Source: Zygaena filipendulae
Lineage: Eukaryota > Arthropoda > Insecta > Lepidoptera > Zygaenidae
Length of the DNA: 64,000 nucleotides
NCBI GenBank assembly: GCA_907165275.2
Contig: OU015672.1
Coordinates: 8,662,501-8,726,500, forward strand
Direction of reading: 5' to 3'
The notes beneath the pieces were generated by a model. That model searched no databases. It saw only the letters and a program-made list of their open reading frames with translations, and was not told the DNA's origin. Below, one piece after another: positions 22,226 through 31,899 of this stretch. Position 1 is the first letter of the stretch. The number at the start of each line of letters is the position of its first letter. The translations under genes and the position numbers were made by a program.

Positions 22226-22790
22226 TCAATACAGTTTTGCTGGCGTTTCTTTGATGTGAACGCACAAATTGTAACAACTCAAGCAGTCCAATAAGTTTAT
22301 CGTAGCTTTACAACTGCGATTCAAAATATTTATATTGAAGTCACCCGCCAAAACCAAGGACTTTTTGTTAAACTTATTTGAAAAATCATACAGTAGTTTA
22401 TTTAACTTATCCATGAAGACTTCGACCGATGAGGCAGGCGTTCTATAAACACAAACAACCACTGACCCACAGGCAGGAACCTCGATAGCACAACATTCAA
22501 ATACTTCACACTCAGATATATCTTTACATATGTTTATGTCTTTAAATGAAATGCCCCGTCTAATAAGAATACATGAACCACCCCTTTTTTTATTTCTTGT
22601 GTAATAGGAACCTAATTGGTAGTTATTTAATCTTATATTGCTTTCGTGTCCATTTTGAATGAAAGTTTCGGTGAAACAGATAACGTCAGGGTCCGAACCC
22701 TTCTGTGCCAACTCAACGAGAGTTATATTTAATAAATCTGTTTTAGATAGAAGTCCGGCTATATTTTGATGTAGTATTTTAAATTTGTTA
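22226..22790 (-). pseudogene. LINE ORF2, endonuclease part
   Basis: Open frame with LHQNIAGLLSK at its beginning (about 22765, upstream of the first Met at 22711), then DVICFTETF, VCVYRTP and LAGDFNINIL. These are the ordered motifs of the apurinic endonuclease domain that nicks target DNA. The frame hits a stop at 22226 just where the CIDNIMSN segment resumes in the next frame, so a small indel separates it from the reverse transcriptase. The expected SDHN motif lies in the downstream frame. Confidence 0.85.
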
Positions 22791-23130
22791 CGACCGAAAA
22801 AACTTTTTTCCCACGCTACTATTTAGAGAATTTTTTGATATTTTAAGTTCTTCTAAAGTTGGAAAGTAGTATGGTATGGTTCCTTGGGTAGGTTTAATTT
22901 TAGATTTGCTCCTGTCATTAGCTTTACCGTTTTTTGGTGTGTTATTACAAGCAGATTTTGGTTTTGTGAAATAGTACGGGATCGTTCCCTTTTTATGTTG
23001 TTTTTTTAATTTCATTACTTTTCTAATATATTCAAAATTAAGATACGTATTATTATAATCTATTTGATTGATAGCATTGTTTACCCTGACTGACATCAAA
23101 TCCAAAATCCTATTATTATTATAATAGCTG
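22788..23130 (-). pseudogene. LINE segment upstream of the endonuclease
   Basis: About 115 codons containing two repeats of GTIPYYF and a lysine-rich stretch (KKQHKKGTIPYYFTKPKS). The frame ends at TAA in the run AAAAAAGTTTTTTCGG. One base of slippage or indel there would join it to the endonuclease frame, so it may be the N-terminus of ORF2 or the end of ORF1. The first residues of the open frame (to 23207) belong to a Helitron fragment. Confidence 0.55.
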
Positions 23131-23227
23131 TTTCCTGCGGTTTCACCCGCGTTTATTTCGGAGTTCCCGCAGGAATTCGCGTCCATCGCGGACAAACCAC
23201 GTGACACGTGATTTATATATATTAAGA
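23131..23227 (-). mobile_element. Helitron-type fragment, TGTCACGTTGTTTG subfamily
   Basis: TAGCTGTTTCCTGCGGTTTC, TTCCCGCAGGAATTCGCG, then GTCCATCGCGGACAAAC and CACGTGATTTATATATATTA. Internally deleted relative to 13388-13646. Confidence 0.7.
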
Positions 23228-23775
23228 CTAGGTGTCCCTCGCGGTTTCACCCGCGGTAATTTCGGAGTTCCCGTAGGAATTTCGGGATAAAAGTACCCTT
23301 TATCATTCAGGACTACCGTAGCTTCCTATAACTGAAATAGTTTTCAAAATAGATTCAGTAGATCCAGAGATTACCCCTTATAGCGTCACAAACTCACAAT
23401 GGGCATGTTGACTAATTTTTATTTTTCAGTCCGTCTTGTAGATTATTAAAAAATATTGGACACGTATTTTTTCTTTTTTTACGTAATCAAAAAATAACGG
23501 CGATATATTGAGTTGAAATTTCGCGTGACGTCACTATTCTGACAGTTTGTATGGCGGTTTTATCGGTTAGTGACGTCACGACCCCCTCACCCTAAACTTT
23601 AATGCGCTTTATCTCTGTATATTTTAATTCATTTAAAAAAGCAAAAAATACGTGTCTATTGTTTTTTTATTTTCTAACTGACGGACTAATTAGAATTTTG
23701 ATTTTCAATAGTAGTCAACATCCCTATTCACAAACTCACAAACTTTACCTGATTATATTAAAATATTAGTATTAA
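23228..23775 (-). mobile_element. Helitron-type copy split by a MITE
   Basis: CTAGGTGTCCCTCGCGGTTT, TTCCCGTAGGAATTTCGGG, GATCCAGAGATTACCCCTTA, CACAAACTCACAA, then the MITE, then CACAAACTCACAAACTTTAC and a decayed 5' end. Confidence 0.75.
23401..23724. mobile_element. TAGTCCGTC MITE, GGGCATGTTGACTA form
   Basis: GGGCATGTTGACTAATTTTT and CAGTCCGTCTTGTAGATTAT on the left; GACGGACTAATTAGAATTTT and TAGTCAACATCCC on the right. The middle has two TGACGTCA-type motifs (GCGTGACGTCACTATT; AGTGACGTCACGACCC). Confidence 0.85.
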
Positions 23776-24637
23776 GTATTATATCAGTATAGGTAAATAA
23801 AAACATTATTTTTTACTAGCTGCTTGTATATTCCCGACGGCGTCACCTGTATGAATTTTATGACAGGAATTTCATATTAATAAAAGTGCAGACAGCATAC
23901 TAACGACTACATAATATTCTGTGTACAAAATTTCATCTAAAGCCATAAAACTACTTATGTGTACTTATATTATGTAAGAAATTTTTAGAACACACAGTTT
24001 GGACTTTGTAGACAAATAAGGCTGCTCCAATTTTTCGTCTAAAAACATACCGGTAAGTATAAGGAAGCCATGAAAGGTATTGCCAACAAAGAAGAGGAAA
24101 AAAAACCAGGTGTCATTTTAATCACAGAGCTCGTCGACACCTCTCGAAAGAAGCCCTAGAGAAACACGGCGCTGTCCAACTACCGGATACTGTTGAGAAC
24201 TTTTTCACTCACTCTTAATTTAATAAGTCGGTTCTTTTGCCTTCATAAAACGAGTAAACTCGATTAAACGATTAAACTCGATTATTAAATTCGATTTTTT
24301 AAATTCAAGTTAAATTTCACCCAGCCTGAATTTTGGACTTCCCTCGGAAATATCGATACCTTCAGACTCTGAGGACTTCACAAAGTTCCCGCGGGAACTC
24401 CCAAATTAATACTAGTGAAACCGCTTCGGCTGCTATCGAAACCGGGTTTTCGTACTAATTAGTTTTGTGAGCGGATTTTTTATTACTTGTACGAAACTGA
24501 TTCCGAGAGAAGAATACACCATTATTTTCGTAACTCACCTCACCTCACTCACATACGATGAAGGATTATTTTTCTTGCTATATAACTGAGTATCAAACAC
24601 CAGAAAGTATATATAGCTAGTAGATACTATAATAATA
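23776..24637. other. no gene seen
   Basis: AT-rich. TTCCCGCGGGAACTCCCAA at 24387 followed by GTGAAACCGC is a Helitron remnant. No host exon detected. Confidence 0.35.
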
Positions 24638-24870
24638 CTAGCTGTCCCGCGCGGTTTCGCCCGCGATAATTTCGAAGTTACCGCGGAATTGTTCCATAAA
24701 AACTTTGCAACCCCATTTCATCCCCTTAGGGGTTGAATTTTCAAAAATCCTTTCTTATCGGATGCCTACGTCATACAAAGAACACACCCTCCAAGTTTCA
24801 GGTCTCTACGATCAGCGGTTAAGGCTGTGCGTTGATCCATCAGTCATTCAGAACAAAGGATTTTATATGT
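24638..24870 (-). mobile_element. Helitron-type copy, CTTAGGGGTTGAATTTT subfamily
   Basis: CTAGCTGTCCCGCGCGGTTT, CGCCCGCGATAATTTCG, CATCCCCTTAGGGGTTGAAT, TTTCAGGTCTCTACGATCAG. A second copy is at 55030-55240. Confidence 0.7.
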
Positions 24871-24879
24871 ATAGGTATA

Positions 24880-25076
24880 ATTATACCTATATAAAAATGA
24901 ATCCCTATTTCCCTTGGTCACGGCATCACGCGCGAACGGCTGGACCGATTTCGCTAATTCTTTTTCTGTTGTGTTTTTTAATGTAAGGCGAAGAAGCCAT
25001 ATGAAAGAATTTCATAGTTCCGAGGACTGCGACAATTCCGAAACTCACGCGGGTGAAACCTCGGGACACAGCTGGT
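24880..25076 (+). mobile_element. Helitron-type copy
   Basis: ATCACGCGCGAACGGCTGGA, GAATTTCATAGTTCCGAGGA, CACGCGGGTGAAACCTCGGG, ACACAGCTGG. The terminal CTAG is mutated. Confidence 0.55.
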
Positions 25077-25346
25077 CATATAAAAAAAAAAACAATAGCG
25101 CTGCCTCAACAAACATCTTTTGTTTTTGACAACAATATCATTATTGTTTCCCTTTTGATAGAAAGTTGTCAGATCTCTTCTCGCTTAAAAGTATCGTTCT
25201 AGATCCTGTTATGATCGCATAAGGCTGGAACCCACCAGTCAGTACCAAACAGCACCACGCCCATACCTACTGTGTTCATTGTTCATCATTGTTTACACTT
25301 TTCGCTATAATGGTGAAGCGATCATGTTTACTCAGTACTCACCCTC

Positions 25347-25594
25347 AGAGCCTGTCCAGATGACGCGTTTTACGCGCGAGTCGAGAACGCGCGTGTGCCC
25401 GAGATACTAGAGCCACATAGATCTCTAGTATCCACGCGCGTAAAACGCTTGCAACGCGACGGACTCTCGACTCGCGCGTTCTCGACTCGCGCGTTCTCGA
25501 CTCGCGCGTTCTCGACTCGCGCGTTCTCGACTCGCGCGTTCTCGACTCGCGCGTTCTCGACTCGCGCGTAAAACGCGTCATCTGGACGGGCTCT
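25347..25594. mobile_element. MITE-like foldback carrying a 15-bp tandem repeat
   Basis: AGAGCCTGTCCAGATGACGC and its inverted partner GCGTCATCTGGACGGGCTCT bound 248 bp. Seven to eight 15-bp units CTCGACTCGCGCGTT lie at 25461-25570. A second internal inverted pair is GATACTAGAG / CTCTAGTATC. Very CpG-rich compared with its flanks. The open frame across the repeat is a by-product of the period being a multiple of three. Confidence 0.8.
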
Positions 25595-25736
25595 TAGGTT
25601 ATATTATTAGGTTATATTCGACTTATAAATAAAAAACTTTGCACCATGTTCAAAAAGTGTATCTTATAATGCCTACGATCTTTTCTATCAGTCAATTTTA
25701 AAGCAAAAAGCAATTAAGGAGGCAGACAAAGCAATA

Positions 25737-26034
25737 TCCTATCAATATTATAAATGCGAAAGTAACTCTGTCTGTCTGTGTCTGTTACACTTTCACGCCT
25801 TAACGCCTCGAGCAATCATCATTAAACTTTGCATGCACGTTTTCAGAGATACAGAGAAGGACACATGGCACTTTTTATTACGGAATTCCCGCGCAAACTC
25901 CGAAATTAACACCGGTAAAATCTCATGAAATTTTGAATACAAGTTGTCAGGGGTAGAGAAAAGAACATACCTACTTATAGTAGGTACTTTGTATCCCGGA
26001 ATTTTCCGCGGGTGAAACCGCGGTGAACAGATAG
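25737..26034 (+). mobile_element. Helitron-type copy, internally duplicated
   Basis: A|TCCTATCAATATTATAAATG start, ACGCCTTAACGCCTCGAGCA, TTCCCGCGCAAACTCCG. A second run of AATTTTGAATACAAGTTGTC follows, then TTCCGCGGGTGAAACCGCGG and GAACAGATAG. Confidence 0.7.
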
Positions 26035-26120
26035 TAATAAAAATAAATGAAATTGAGCAGAACTTGTACTTTGGTGACAGAAAACTGATATAAAATTCGC
26101 GAAAAATATGTAAAATTTTA

Positions 26121-26200
26121 CTATAATATCCCATATTGTATCTCTACCAATGTTACGGTGTATGCTTTGTTGGTCGTTCTTTTGAATAAATAAATAAAAA
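26121..26200 (+). repeat. LINE 3' tail (TTGGTCGTTCTTTT-AATAAATAAA)
   Basis: CCAATGTTACGGTGTATGCT, TTGTTGGTCGTTCTTTTGAA, then (TAAA)n. Same family as 53864-54058 and 28146-28360. Confidence 0.65.
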
Positions 26201-26709
26201 AACCCGAAAAGGGCTCGAACAATTTGAATAATTTAGTTTTTTGCGTGTTTTTGGGATTTCCAACGGAAAATCCGTAACTCATGCGGGAAAAACTACGGGT
26301 ACAGCTGTAAGTCATATAGAATTAAACACTGTAATTGTTAAGTCGCTTGTTCTCATCTGTATTTTCTTATTGGCAATAAACAATTTTCATTATTATTATT
26401 ACAACTACTACACACACACCTTTTCGTTAGTGTTATATGATCACTGCACGAACGTGCCCCGCGTACGAAGGGTACCTTTCCCACGTTTTTATTTTTGTTT
26501 CAAAACGTTGTTCCGTCTCATCAGTTGAGCTCGACCTTAACGTCTGCCGCTAGGGAGATAACCGTCAAACAGATAGAACGGACATCAACTCGGTTTAGTA
26601 TGGAAACAAATGAAAACCAGTTTCCCGGGGTGTTGTGCGTTTTGTACACAACACTATTCATCACGCACAAAAACATTACTTTGGTTTGGTTACGTTTTTT
26701 TTTATTTAC

Positions 26710-26900
26710 TAGCTAGCCGCGGCAATTTTAGAGTTTCCACGGGAATTCCAGGATAAAAATCAACCTTTGTTTTTTTCTGTACACGTGAGAACGTGCATGA
26801 AAAATTTCATGATGCTCGGTTGAGTAGTTAAACCGTGAAAGCGTATCAAACAAACAAACATAAACAAACTCACATTCGCATTTGTAACAGTAAGGATTTT
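26710..26900 (-). mobile_element. Helitron-type copy
   Basis: CTAGCTAGCCGCGGCAATTT, GTTTCCACGGGAATTCCAGG, TTTTTTCTGTACACGTGAGA, GTTGAGTAGTTAAACCGTGA, ending near TTTGTAACAGTAAGGATT. Confidence 0.65.
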
Positions 26901-27329
26901 CAAAATTCACAGTTTGTGAATATTGTGGAAGATATATTTGGGATGCCAGCGAAAGCAAATTTTGGAATGTTAGTGAATTTGCTCTTACTTCCTTTGTAAG
27001 CGTGGTGCCTCGCCCCGCCTACACGTCCTCTCTAGTTATTATATTCACTCTGTGGTGATAACCGCAATGCGGCTTTATTTCCAGACAGATGTTTTAGCTG
27101 GTGGTTTCTTTACATAAGAATTTACTTTCTCACAAACTGTACCAAGTGTTTTAGGTGCGGGTAGAGTGAGTTGTGAGGTTATCAGCTGTTTTAACTTTTA
27201 TTCGAATGCGTTTCTGAACGTGTTTAACATTAAAGACTTAGGAAAGAAACTATGTATATTTATTACAATTTTTTATTTTACTTACATTGTTCTTATTATG
27301 TGAGTTATTTAGGTCAAATCGTGCAAGTT
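26901..27329. other. no gene seen
   Basis: Mixed composition with GTGGTGCCTCGCCCCGCCTA at 27002. No motif recognised. Confidence 0.3.
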
Positions 27330-27443
27330 TTTTTTTTATGTCATAGGGGGCAAACGGGCAAGTGGTACACCTGACGGTAAGTGATTACCGCCGCCCATAG
27401 ACATCTGCAACACCAGACGGCATGCGGGTGCGTTGCCGACCTG
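27330..27443 (+). repeat. GGGCAAACGGG dispersed repeat, copy with expanded minisatellite
   Basis: T-run, ATGTCATAGGGGGCAAACGG, GATTACCGCCGCCCATAGAC, GGTGCGTTGCCGACCTGG. Identical layout at 29695. The element class is unknown to me. Confidence 0.75.
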
Positions 27444-27676
27444 GACTGGAATTGGAATGGAAATGGAAATGGAATCGGAATGCAATTGGAATAGAATTGG
27501 AATGGAATTGGAATGGAATTGGAATGGAATTGGAATGGAATTGGAATGGAATTGGAATGGAATTGGAAGGGAATTGGAATGGAATTGGAATGGAATTGGA
27601 ATGGAATTGGAATGGAATTGGAATGGAATTGGAATGAAATGGGAATGGAATTGGAATGGAATTGGAATTGAATTGG
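27444..27676 (+). repeat. 12-bp minisatellite (GGAATTGGAATG)n
   Basis: About 19 units, very regular, beginning exactly after GCCGACCTGGACT of the preceding repeat. Reading frames through it give W-N-W-N-G-I-G-M-E-L-E and are not genes. Confidence 0.95.
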
Positions 27677-28023
27677 GACTGCTTTCTTTAATCCAACATA
27701 GTTAAAATGTCACGGAGGGTTATCCCTATAACTAGAACCGAGGTACCCCTAACTAAAACAATAAATACGAATATGAGTTTGTTCCTTACGCTTTTAGTGT
27801 TTGTTGGCACTTTGTATGCCGCGGGTGAGACCGCTAGTATGATTTTTAAATTTTCGTTCATTTCATTTTGCCCAAAATCTACAAAGGACGATAAAGTAAG
27901 GACGCTTATAACTTTGTTACGAGTGTGGCCATTCATATTTCATACAGACTGCTCACGTTTTAATGTTTTCCTTCTATCTTAGCTTTTTCCCATTCTGTAT
28001 GGATGAAGTTAATGTATATTCGA
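27677..28023. other. no gene seen
   Basis: Overlapping open frames on both strands, none with a motif. GCCGCGGGTGAGACCGCTAG at 27819 is a Helitron 3' remnant. Confidence 0.35.
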
Positions 28024-28145
28024 GGACCGGATTGGCGCAATAGGTACCTACTCGCGAATCAAGAGGTTCCGAGTTCGATTCCCGGTGGGGGTGGACTGTG
28101 TGTGATGGACACAGGGTTCCACTTTCCTGCAGTCTGAGCGTGTTT
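28024..28145 (+). mobile_element. tRNA-derived SINE
   Basis: GGATTGGCGCAATAGG (box A-like), GAGTTCGATTCCCGGTGGGG (box B), GATGGACACAGGGTTCCACT, GCAGTCTGAGCGTG. Aligns along its length to the minus-strand copy at 6701-6822. Confidence 0.75.
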
Positions 28146-28360
28146 ATTTATTTATTTATTGAAAAGAACGACCAACAAAGCATACACCGTAACATTGGTA
28201 GTGATACAATATATATAGGATATTATAATGAAAAAATTATGGCGCTGCCTCAATTATACGTCGCCACAGCATGCACGAGAGAAAGAAGCAATAAATGTAC
28301 ACAAAATAAAAATGCAAATTTACTCTTTCCAAACTCAAATATATATATATCTATAGTATA
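28146..28360 (-). mobile_element. LINE 3' end, minus strand
   Basis: (TTTA)n then AAAGAACGACCAACAAAGCA, ACACCGTAACATTGGTAGTG, ATGGCGCTGCCTCAATTATA, GCATGCACGAGAGAAAGAAG. Reverse complement of 53864-54058, starting right where the SINE stops. Confidence 0.75.
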
Positions 28361-28363
28361 ATA

Positions 28364-28600
28364 TGGACATAGATAAGCAATAGTATGTTAACCCATATTG
28401 GAGAAATTTTGAGTAAATCGTGTTTTAAAATAATAGCACCATTTTGTGGCAACATTTTTTATGTTCAACAATTTATTGGTATTTTAAATAATGTAATAAG
28501 GTAAAAAAATAATTAAAAAACGTCCTATAAATCTCAATAAAGCGTTCTGTATCAATAACTTAATTTTGTGGGTTAACACGTTATTGCTTATCTGCGTCCA
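28364..28600. mobile_element. TA-flanked MITE (GGACRYAGATAAGCAATA), copy 1
   Basis: TGGACATAGATAAGCAATAG on the left, TTATTGCTTATCTGCGTCCA on the right, TA outside both ends, GTTAACCCA/TGGGTTAAC subterminal. 237 bp. A reversed copy is at 49267-49495. Confidence 0.88.
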
Positions 28601-28762
28601 TATACATGTAATAATTATGTAATTTATAACACGTGTTGCTTGGTTTTCACGACACAAGCTGTGAGCTTAATGTCTAATTAATCCATAGCTTTATTTTTTT
28701 TAATCAATGCCGAGAAGAGGAGTCAACTTCTCTAGCTAATTTAAGAGCACAGAAAATAATAA

Positions 28763-28955
28763 TCCTTACTAGTATAAATGCGAAAGTGAGTTTGTTTGTT
28801 TGTTGCGCTTTCGAACCTTAACGTCTTAACCGATCATCACGAAATTTTGCACACACGTTGTCAGAGGTACCGAGAAGGACATAGAATATTTTTTGTCCCG
28901 GAATTCTCGCGGGAACTCCGCAACTACCGCGGGTGAAACCGCGCGGCACACCTAG
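28763..28955 (+). mobile_element. Helitron-type copy, full length
   Basis: A|TCCTTACTAGTATAAATGCG, GGAATTCTCGCGGGAACTCC, ACCGCGGGTGAAACCGCG, CACACCTAG|T. 193 bp with both diagnostic ends and A/T flanks. Confidence 0.88.
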
Positions 28956-29189
28956 TAGCGAATATATGAAAAATCTGTGCAAATTTCTGTGAATCCAATA
29001 AACACGGCTGAGAATGCAATAAATCACCGGAATTCTCTTTGTACACGATGATTTATAACATTTTTGCGCTGTAAAGCGAAGCAGAATCAGGTTCGGAGTG
29101 ACGTCTCGAGGGGGCGGTGTTTCACAACCAAATGTATAACTGTCCGATAACAAGCAGTCGAAATCCTTACTGTTCTTATTACCTACCTA

Positions 29190-29212
29190 TCTTCTTCTTC
29201 TTCTTCTTCTAT
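29190..29212 (+). repeat. (CTT)n microsatellite
   Basis: Seven TTC units. Confidence 0.85.
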
Positions 29213-29515
29213 ATAATAAAAATGAGTCGCCAAATGTGTTGCTAAGCGCATAACTTCCAAACGACTGCACCAAAATGGATAATTGTGTTTTTTTTTTTTG
29301 TGTTCGTTATTGTCAGGACAAGGTTTATATAAAAGAAGTTTGGAGTTCCTGCGGGAATTCCGAAACTCATGCGGGTGAATCTCCGAAACGGTTGGACCGA
29401 TATTGACAGGACTTTCACTGCTAATTAGCTTTTGTTATAAGGAGTAAATTAGACTGAATTGGAGTTCCTGCGGGAATCCCGAAACTCACGCGGGTGAAAC
29501 CGCGAGGCAAAGCTA
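29213..29515 (+). mobile_element. Helitron-type copy with internal duplication
   Basis: GAGTTCCTGCGGGAATTCCG at 29342 and GAGTTCCTGCGGGAATCCCG at 29462, each followed by CTCA(T/C)GCGGGTGAA. The end is CCGCGAGGCAAAGCTAGT. Confidence 0.7.
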
Positions 29516-29516
29516 G

Positions 29517-29694
29517 TTTTATAAATAAAAATGAATGTTTTTAGGTATGTATGTCGATGCGTTTCGAAACCATTGGTCCGATTGTGATGAAACTTTGGTG
29601 GGTTGTTCTGCCTGCGTCCGCAAGGGTCCTGATATGAAGAGATCCTGCGGGAATTCCGAAATTCACGCGGTCACCCGCGGTGGTGATCTAGCTT
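29517..29694 (+). mobile_element. Helitron-type copy
   Basis: ATGCGTTTCGAAACCATTGG, GATCCTGCGGGAATTCCGAA, CACGCGGTCACCCGCGGTGG. Head-to-tail with the previous copy. The 3' end gives GATCTAGC. Confidence 0.6.
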
Positions 29695-29945
29695 TTTTTT
29701 ATTTTTTTTTTTATGTCATAGGGGGCAAACGGGTAAGTACACCAGATGGTAAGCGATTACCACCGCCCATGGACATCTGCAACACGAAAAGGCATGCAGG
29801 TGCGTTGCCGACCTGGAATGGGGATGGGAACTGGCTTTCAAGTGAGGCTGCCGGAACACACCGTTAGGTGCTCGGCGACAGATTTGCAACTTGAAGGTGG
29901 TAGCTAGCCAGCCGGGCACTAGAGAGCGCCCTACCACCGTGCAAC
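29695..29945 (+). repeat. GGGCAAACGGG dispersed repeat, longest copy
   Basis: T-run, TCATAGGGGGCAAACGGGTA, CACCGCCCATGGACATCTGC, GTTGCCGACCTGGAATGGGG, TCAAGTGAGGCTGCCGGAAC, CTAGAGAGCGCCCTACCACC. No protein identified; it could be a SINE or a LINE 3' end. Confidence 0.7.
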
Positions 29946-30189
29946 TCTAGCCCTAGCTGGTCGGAAACTGCATGTTTTAATGACAACAATGTCAAGGAGA
30001 AGTCTGAAGATAACACAAGCGCTGCTGCCGCGTTGTTGTCTTAGAACGCTCCCACTGAGATAGGAATTTATGTGCATAAATACATATTCATGCTAAGCCC
30101 AAGTAATGGCTTTGCTGGCGACTCCGTCTGCATCGTGTCGAAGATAAACTTCGTTGACATTGCAACGGGTGTTAAGATTAAAGTCACTA
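29946..30189. other. spacer
   Basis: No feature seen. Confidence 0.3.
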
Positions 30190-30394
30190 TCTATACTAAT
30201 GTTATAAAGAGGAATGATTTGGTTTGTTCTTGTTTGTTTGTTACGATTTAGGTCAAAAACTACTGGACTGATTTCAAAAACTCTTCCACTGTTAGAAAGC
30301 TACATTATCCCTGAGTAACATAGGCTATATTGTAATCCAGAATTCCCGCGGGAACTCCGAAATTATCAATGGTGAAACCGCGCGGGACAGCTAG
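30190..30394 (+). mobile_element. Helitron-type copy, AAACTACTGGAC subfamily
   Basis: A|TCTATACTAATGTTATAAAG, AAAAACTACTGGACTGATTT, GAATTCCCGCGGGAACTCC, GGTGAAACCGCGCGGGACAG, CTAG|T. Confidence 0.88.
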
Positions 30395-30569
30395 TATTAT
30401 TATAAAACAAAGTCCTCTACCGCGTCTGTCTGTCTGTCTGTTCGCGATAAACTCAAAAACTACAGAATGGATTTTCACGCGGTTCTCAGCAATAGATAGA
30501 GTGATTCAAGAGGAAGTTTTATACATATATATGTATTTATATTATAGTGAAATTGTGGGAGACAGCTAG
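30395..30569 (+). mobile_element. Helitron-type copy, CAAAAACTACAGAATGG subfamily
   Basis: AAAGTCCTCTACCGCGTCTG, CGCGATAAACTCAAAAACTA, ATAGATAGAGTGATTCAAGA, GGGAGACAGCTAG|T. Directly head-to-tail with the previous copy. The central GGAATTCC palindrome is deleted. Confidence 0.75.
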
Positions 30570-31046
30570 TTAAGTAAAGAAGTCAATGTGGAAGAAGTAC
30601 AAGCTTAATACGTCATCCAAGTTAAGTTGGTAAGTTGCGTCTAACGAACTTTTATTTGAAAATTCTCAAAGGAAATCTCACTTCCCGACGTGATAATGCG
30701 ACTTTATGAGCGAAATTAAAAAGTCCTCGACGTAAACGGATCTGAATTCTGAAGAAGAACTCAAACAACAAACTCGACTCCAACCGAATTACGTAGGACG
30801 AGATAACAAAGGAGCTGCCGTTATCTTCGCGGCACATCAAAGCGAATTCAACGTTCGAAAGAAAAGAAAGATACAAAATTAAACAACCGCCACTCCAGCT
30901 CAACGAGTGAAAACCCTTGCTTGATATAGAGAGGGAAAAATTTAAAAGAGTAAAAAAAGATGGCCAAGAGCGACGTGCTCGCGCATATAGCAGACTCCGT
31001 AGCGTTACTTGATTTTATATGACACTATGGTGCAGAGGAGATTGTG
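30570..31046. other. no gene seen
   Basis: GC content is more balanced between 30700 and 30900, with no motif in any frame and no repeat partner in the window. Confidence 0.3.
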
Positions 31047-31397
31047 CAACGTGTTAATAAATTAACTGAAAACCTGATACACCCCATTTAAAAAAATAAA
31101 CAATAATATGATCAAAATATATTTTATGTCGAAAAAATGTATACTTTAAAAGTTATTCAACATTAGTTTGGAGGTGACCTATCTACGAAATTCCAAGCGC
31201 TACGCCCGCCCCTTCCGGTTCGATTTTTTTTTGCTGCGGGCGGCGTACGCGCCAAATATTGTACTTATTATAAATAATTTAGACATGGGCTAGTAAAAAT
31301 TAAAAAATATAACCTATATCAAAACATAGTGCAATCGATTCGCTAGTCGATTCTGAGCAAACTACTTTCGGTTTTCAGTTAATTCATTATCACGTTG
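31047..31397 (-). mobile_element. TA-type MITE (CAACGTGTTAATGAATTAAC), copy b
   Basis: CAACGTGTTAATAAATTAAC at the left, GTTAATTCATTATCACGTTG at the right, GCGGGCGGCGTACGCGCC inside. Reverse orientation to copy a. TA is present only on the right flank. Confidence 0.85.
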
Positions 31398-31411
31398 TAT
31401 AAATAATAATC

Positions 31412-31505
31412 TAGACGTAGACATAGACACAGACACAGACATAGACACAGATACAGACACAGATACAGACACAGACACAGTCATAGACATAGACACAGAC
31501 CGGTT
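31412..31505 (+). repeat. (AGACAC/AGACAT)n microsatellite
   Basis: Hexamer array of CATAGACACAGA-type units, about 15 copies with interspersed variants. Confidence 0.9.
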
Positions 31506-31899
31506 GAGACGTTAAGCCCTGAACAACAACAAACAAACAAACAAACTTACTTTCGCATTTAGAATAAGTACCTAAGGATTACAAGGAAGAAATTTCATAT
31601 CAGGCACTTGTGCCTGGACGAAAGACGACGGATTTTCTCATGAAATTTCATAGTCGATACTCGATAGTATCATTTCGCCGCGAAACTTTAAAAAGAATAA
31701 AACAAAATGGCCGTCGATAGCAGAATGGCGCGGATGGAATGGGACCCAAATGCTTTCATTGGAATACATTTCCATATTTAAAATTAAAACGGTTTCTTCG
31801 ATAATGCTTGGACGTCCAATTGAGCGGGGGACTTTTTTTTAACTCTCGTGGAAAATTGTAATAATGATTTTATAGATACTAAAATAATAAAAGTTTAAA
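31506..31899. other. no gene seen
   Basis: AAACAAACAAACTTACTTTC at 31532-31555 looks like a Helitron 5' remnant. Otherwise unremarkable. Confidence 0.3.

Larger units (their letters stand above)
19829..23130 (-). mobile_element. non-LTR retrotransposon (Jockey/CR1 group), 5'-truncated, frame-broken
   Basis: Minus-strand element about 3.3 kb long. It has an N-terminal segment, an apurinic-type endonuclease, a reverse transcriptase, a short 3' UTR and an (ATT)n tail at 19829-19850. The reading frame changes twice, so it is unlikely to make a full ORF2 protein. At its 5' side it abuts a Helitron fragment. The clade call (Jockey/CR1 group, possibly Daphne-like) is from motif style only. Confidence 0.85.

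Noticed and set aside
25345..25581. T-R-E-S-R repeat protein
   Set aside because: A 15-bp tandem repeat is automatically open in a frame. It lies in a MITE-like foldback.
27422..27705. W-N-W-N-G-I-G-M-E-L-E repeat proteins
   Set aside because: Produced by the 12-bp minisatellite; no start context or flanking domain.
28818..29153. Frames with F-T-R-G-x-F-G-V-P-A-x-I-P-G-Q (also at 15124, 26000, 56400)
   Set aside because: They are reverse readings of the Helitron 3' end (GC palindrome plus hairpin) and recur wherever that element does. Not a protein family.
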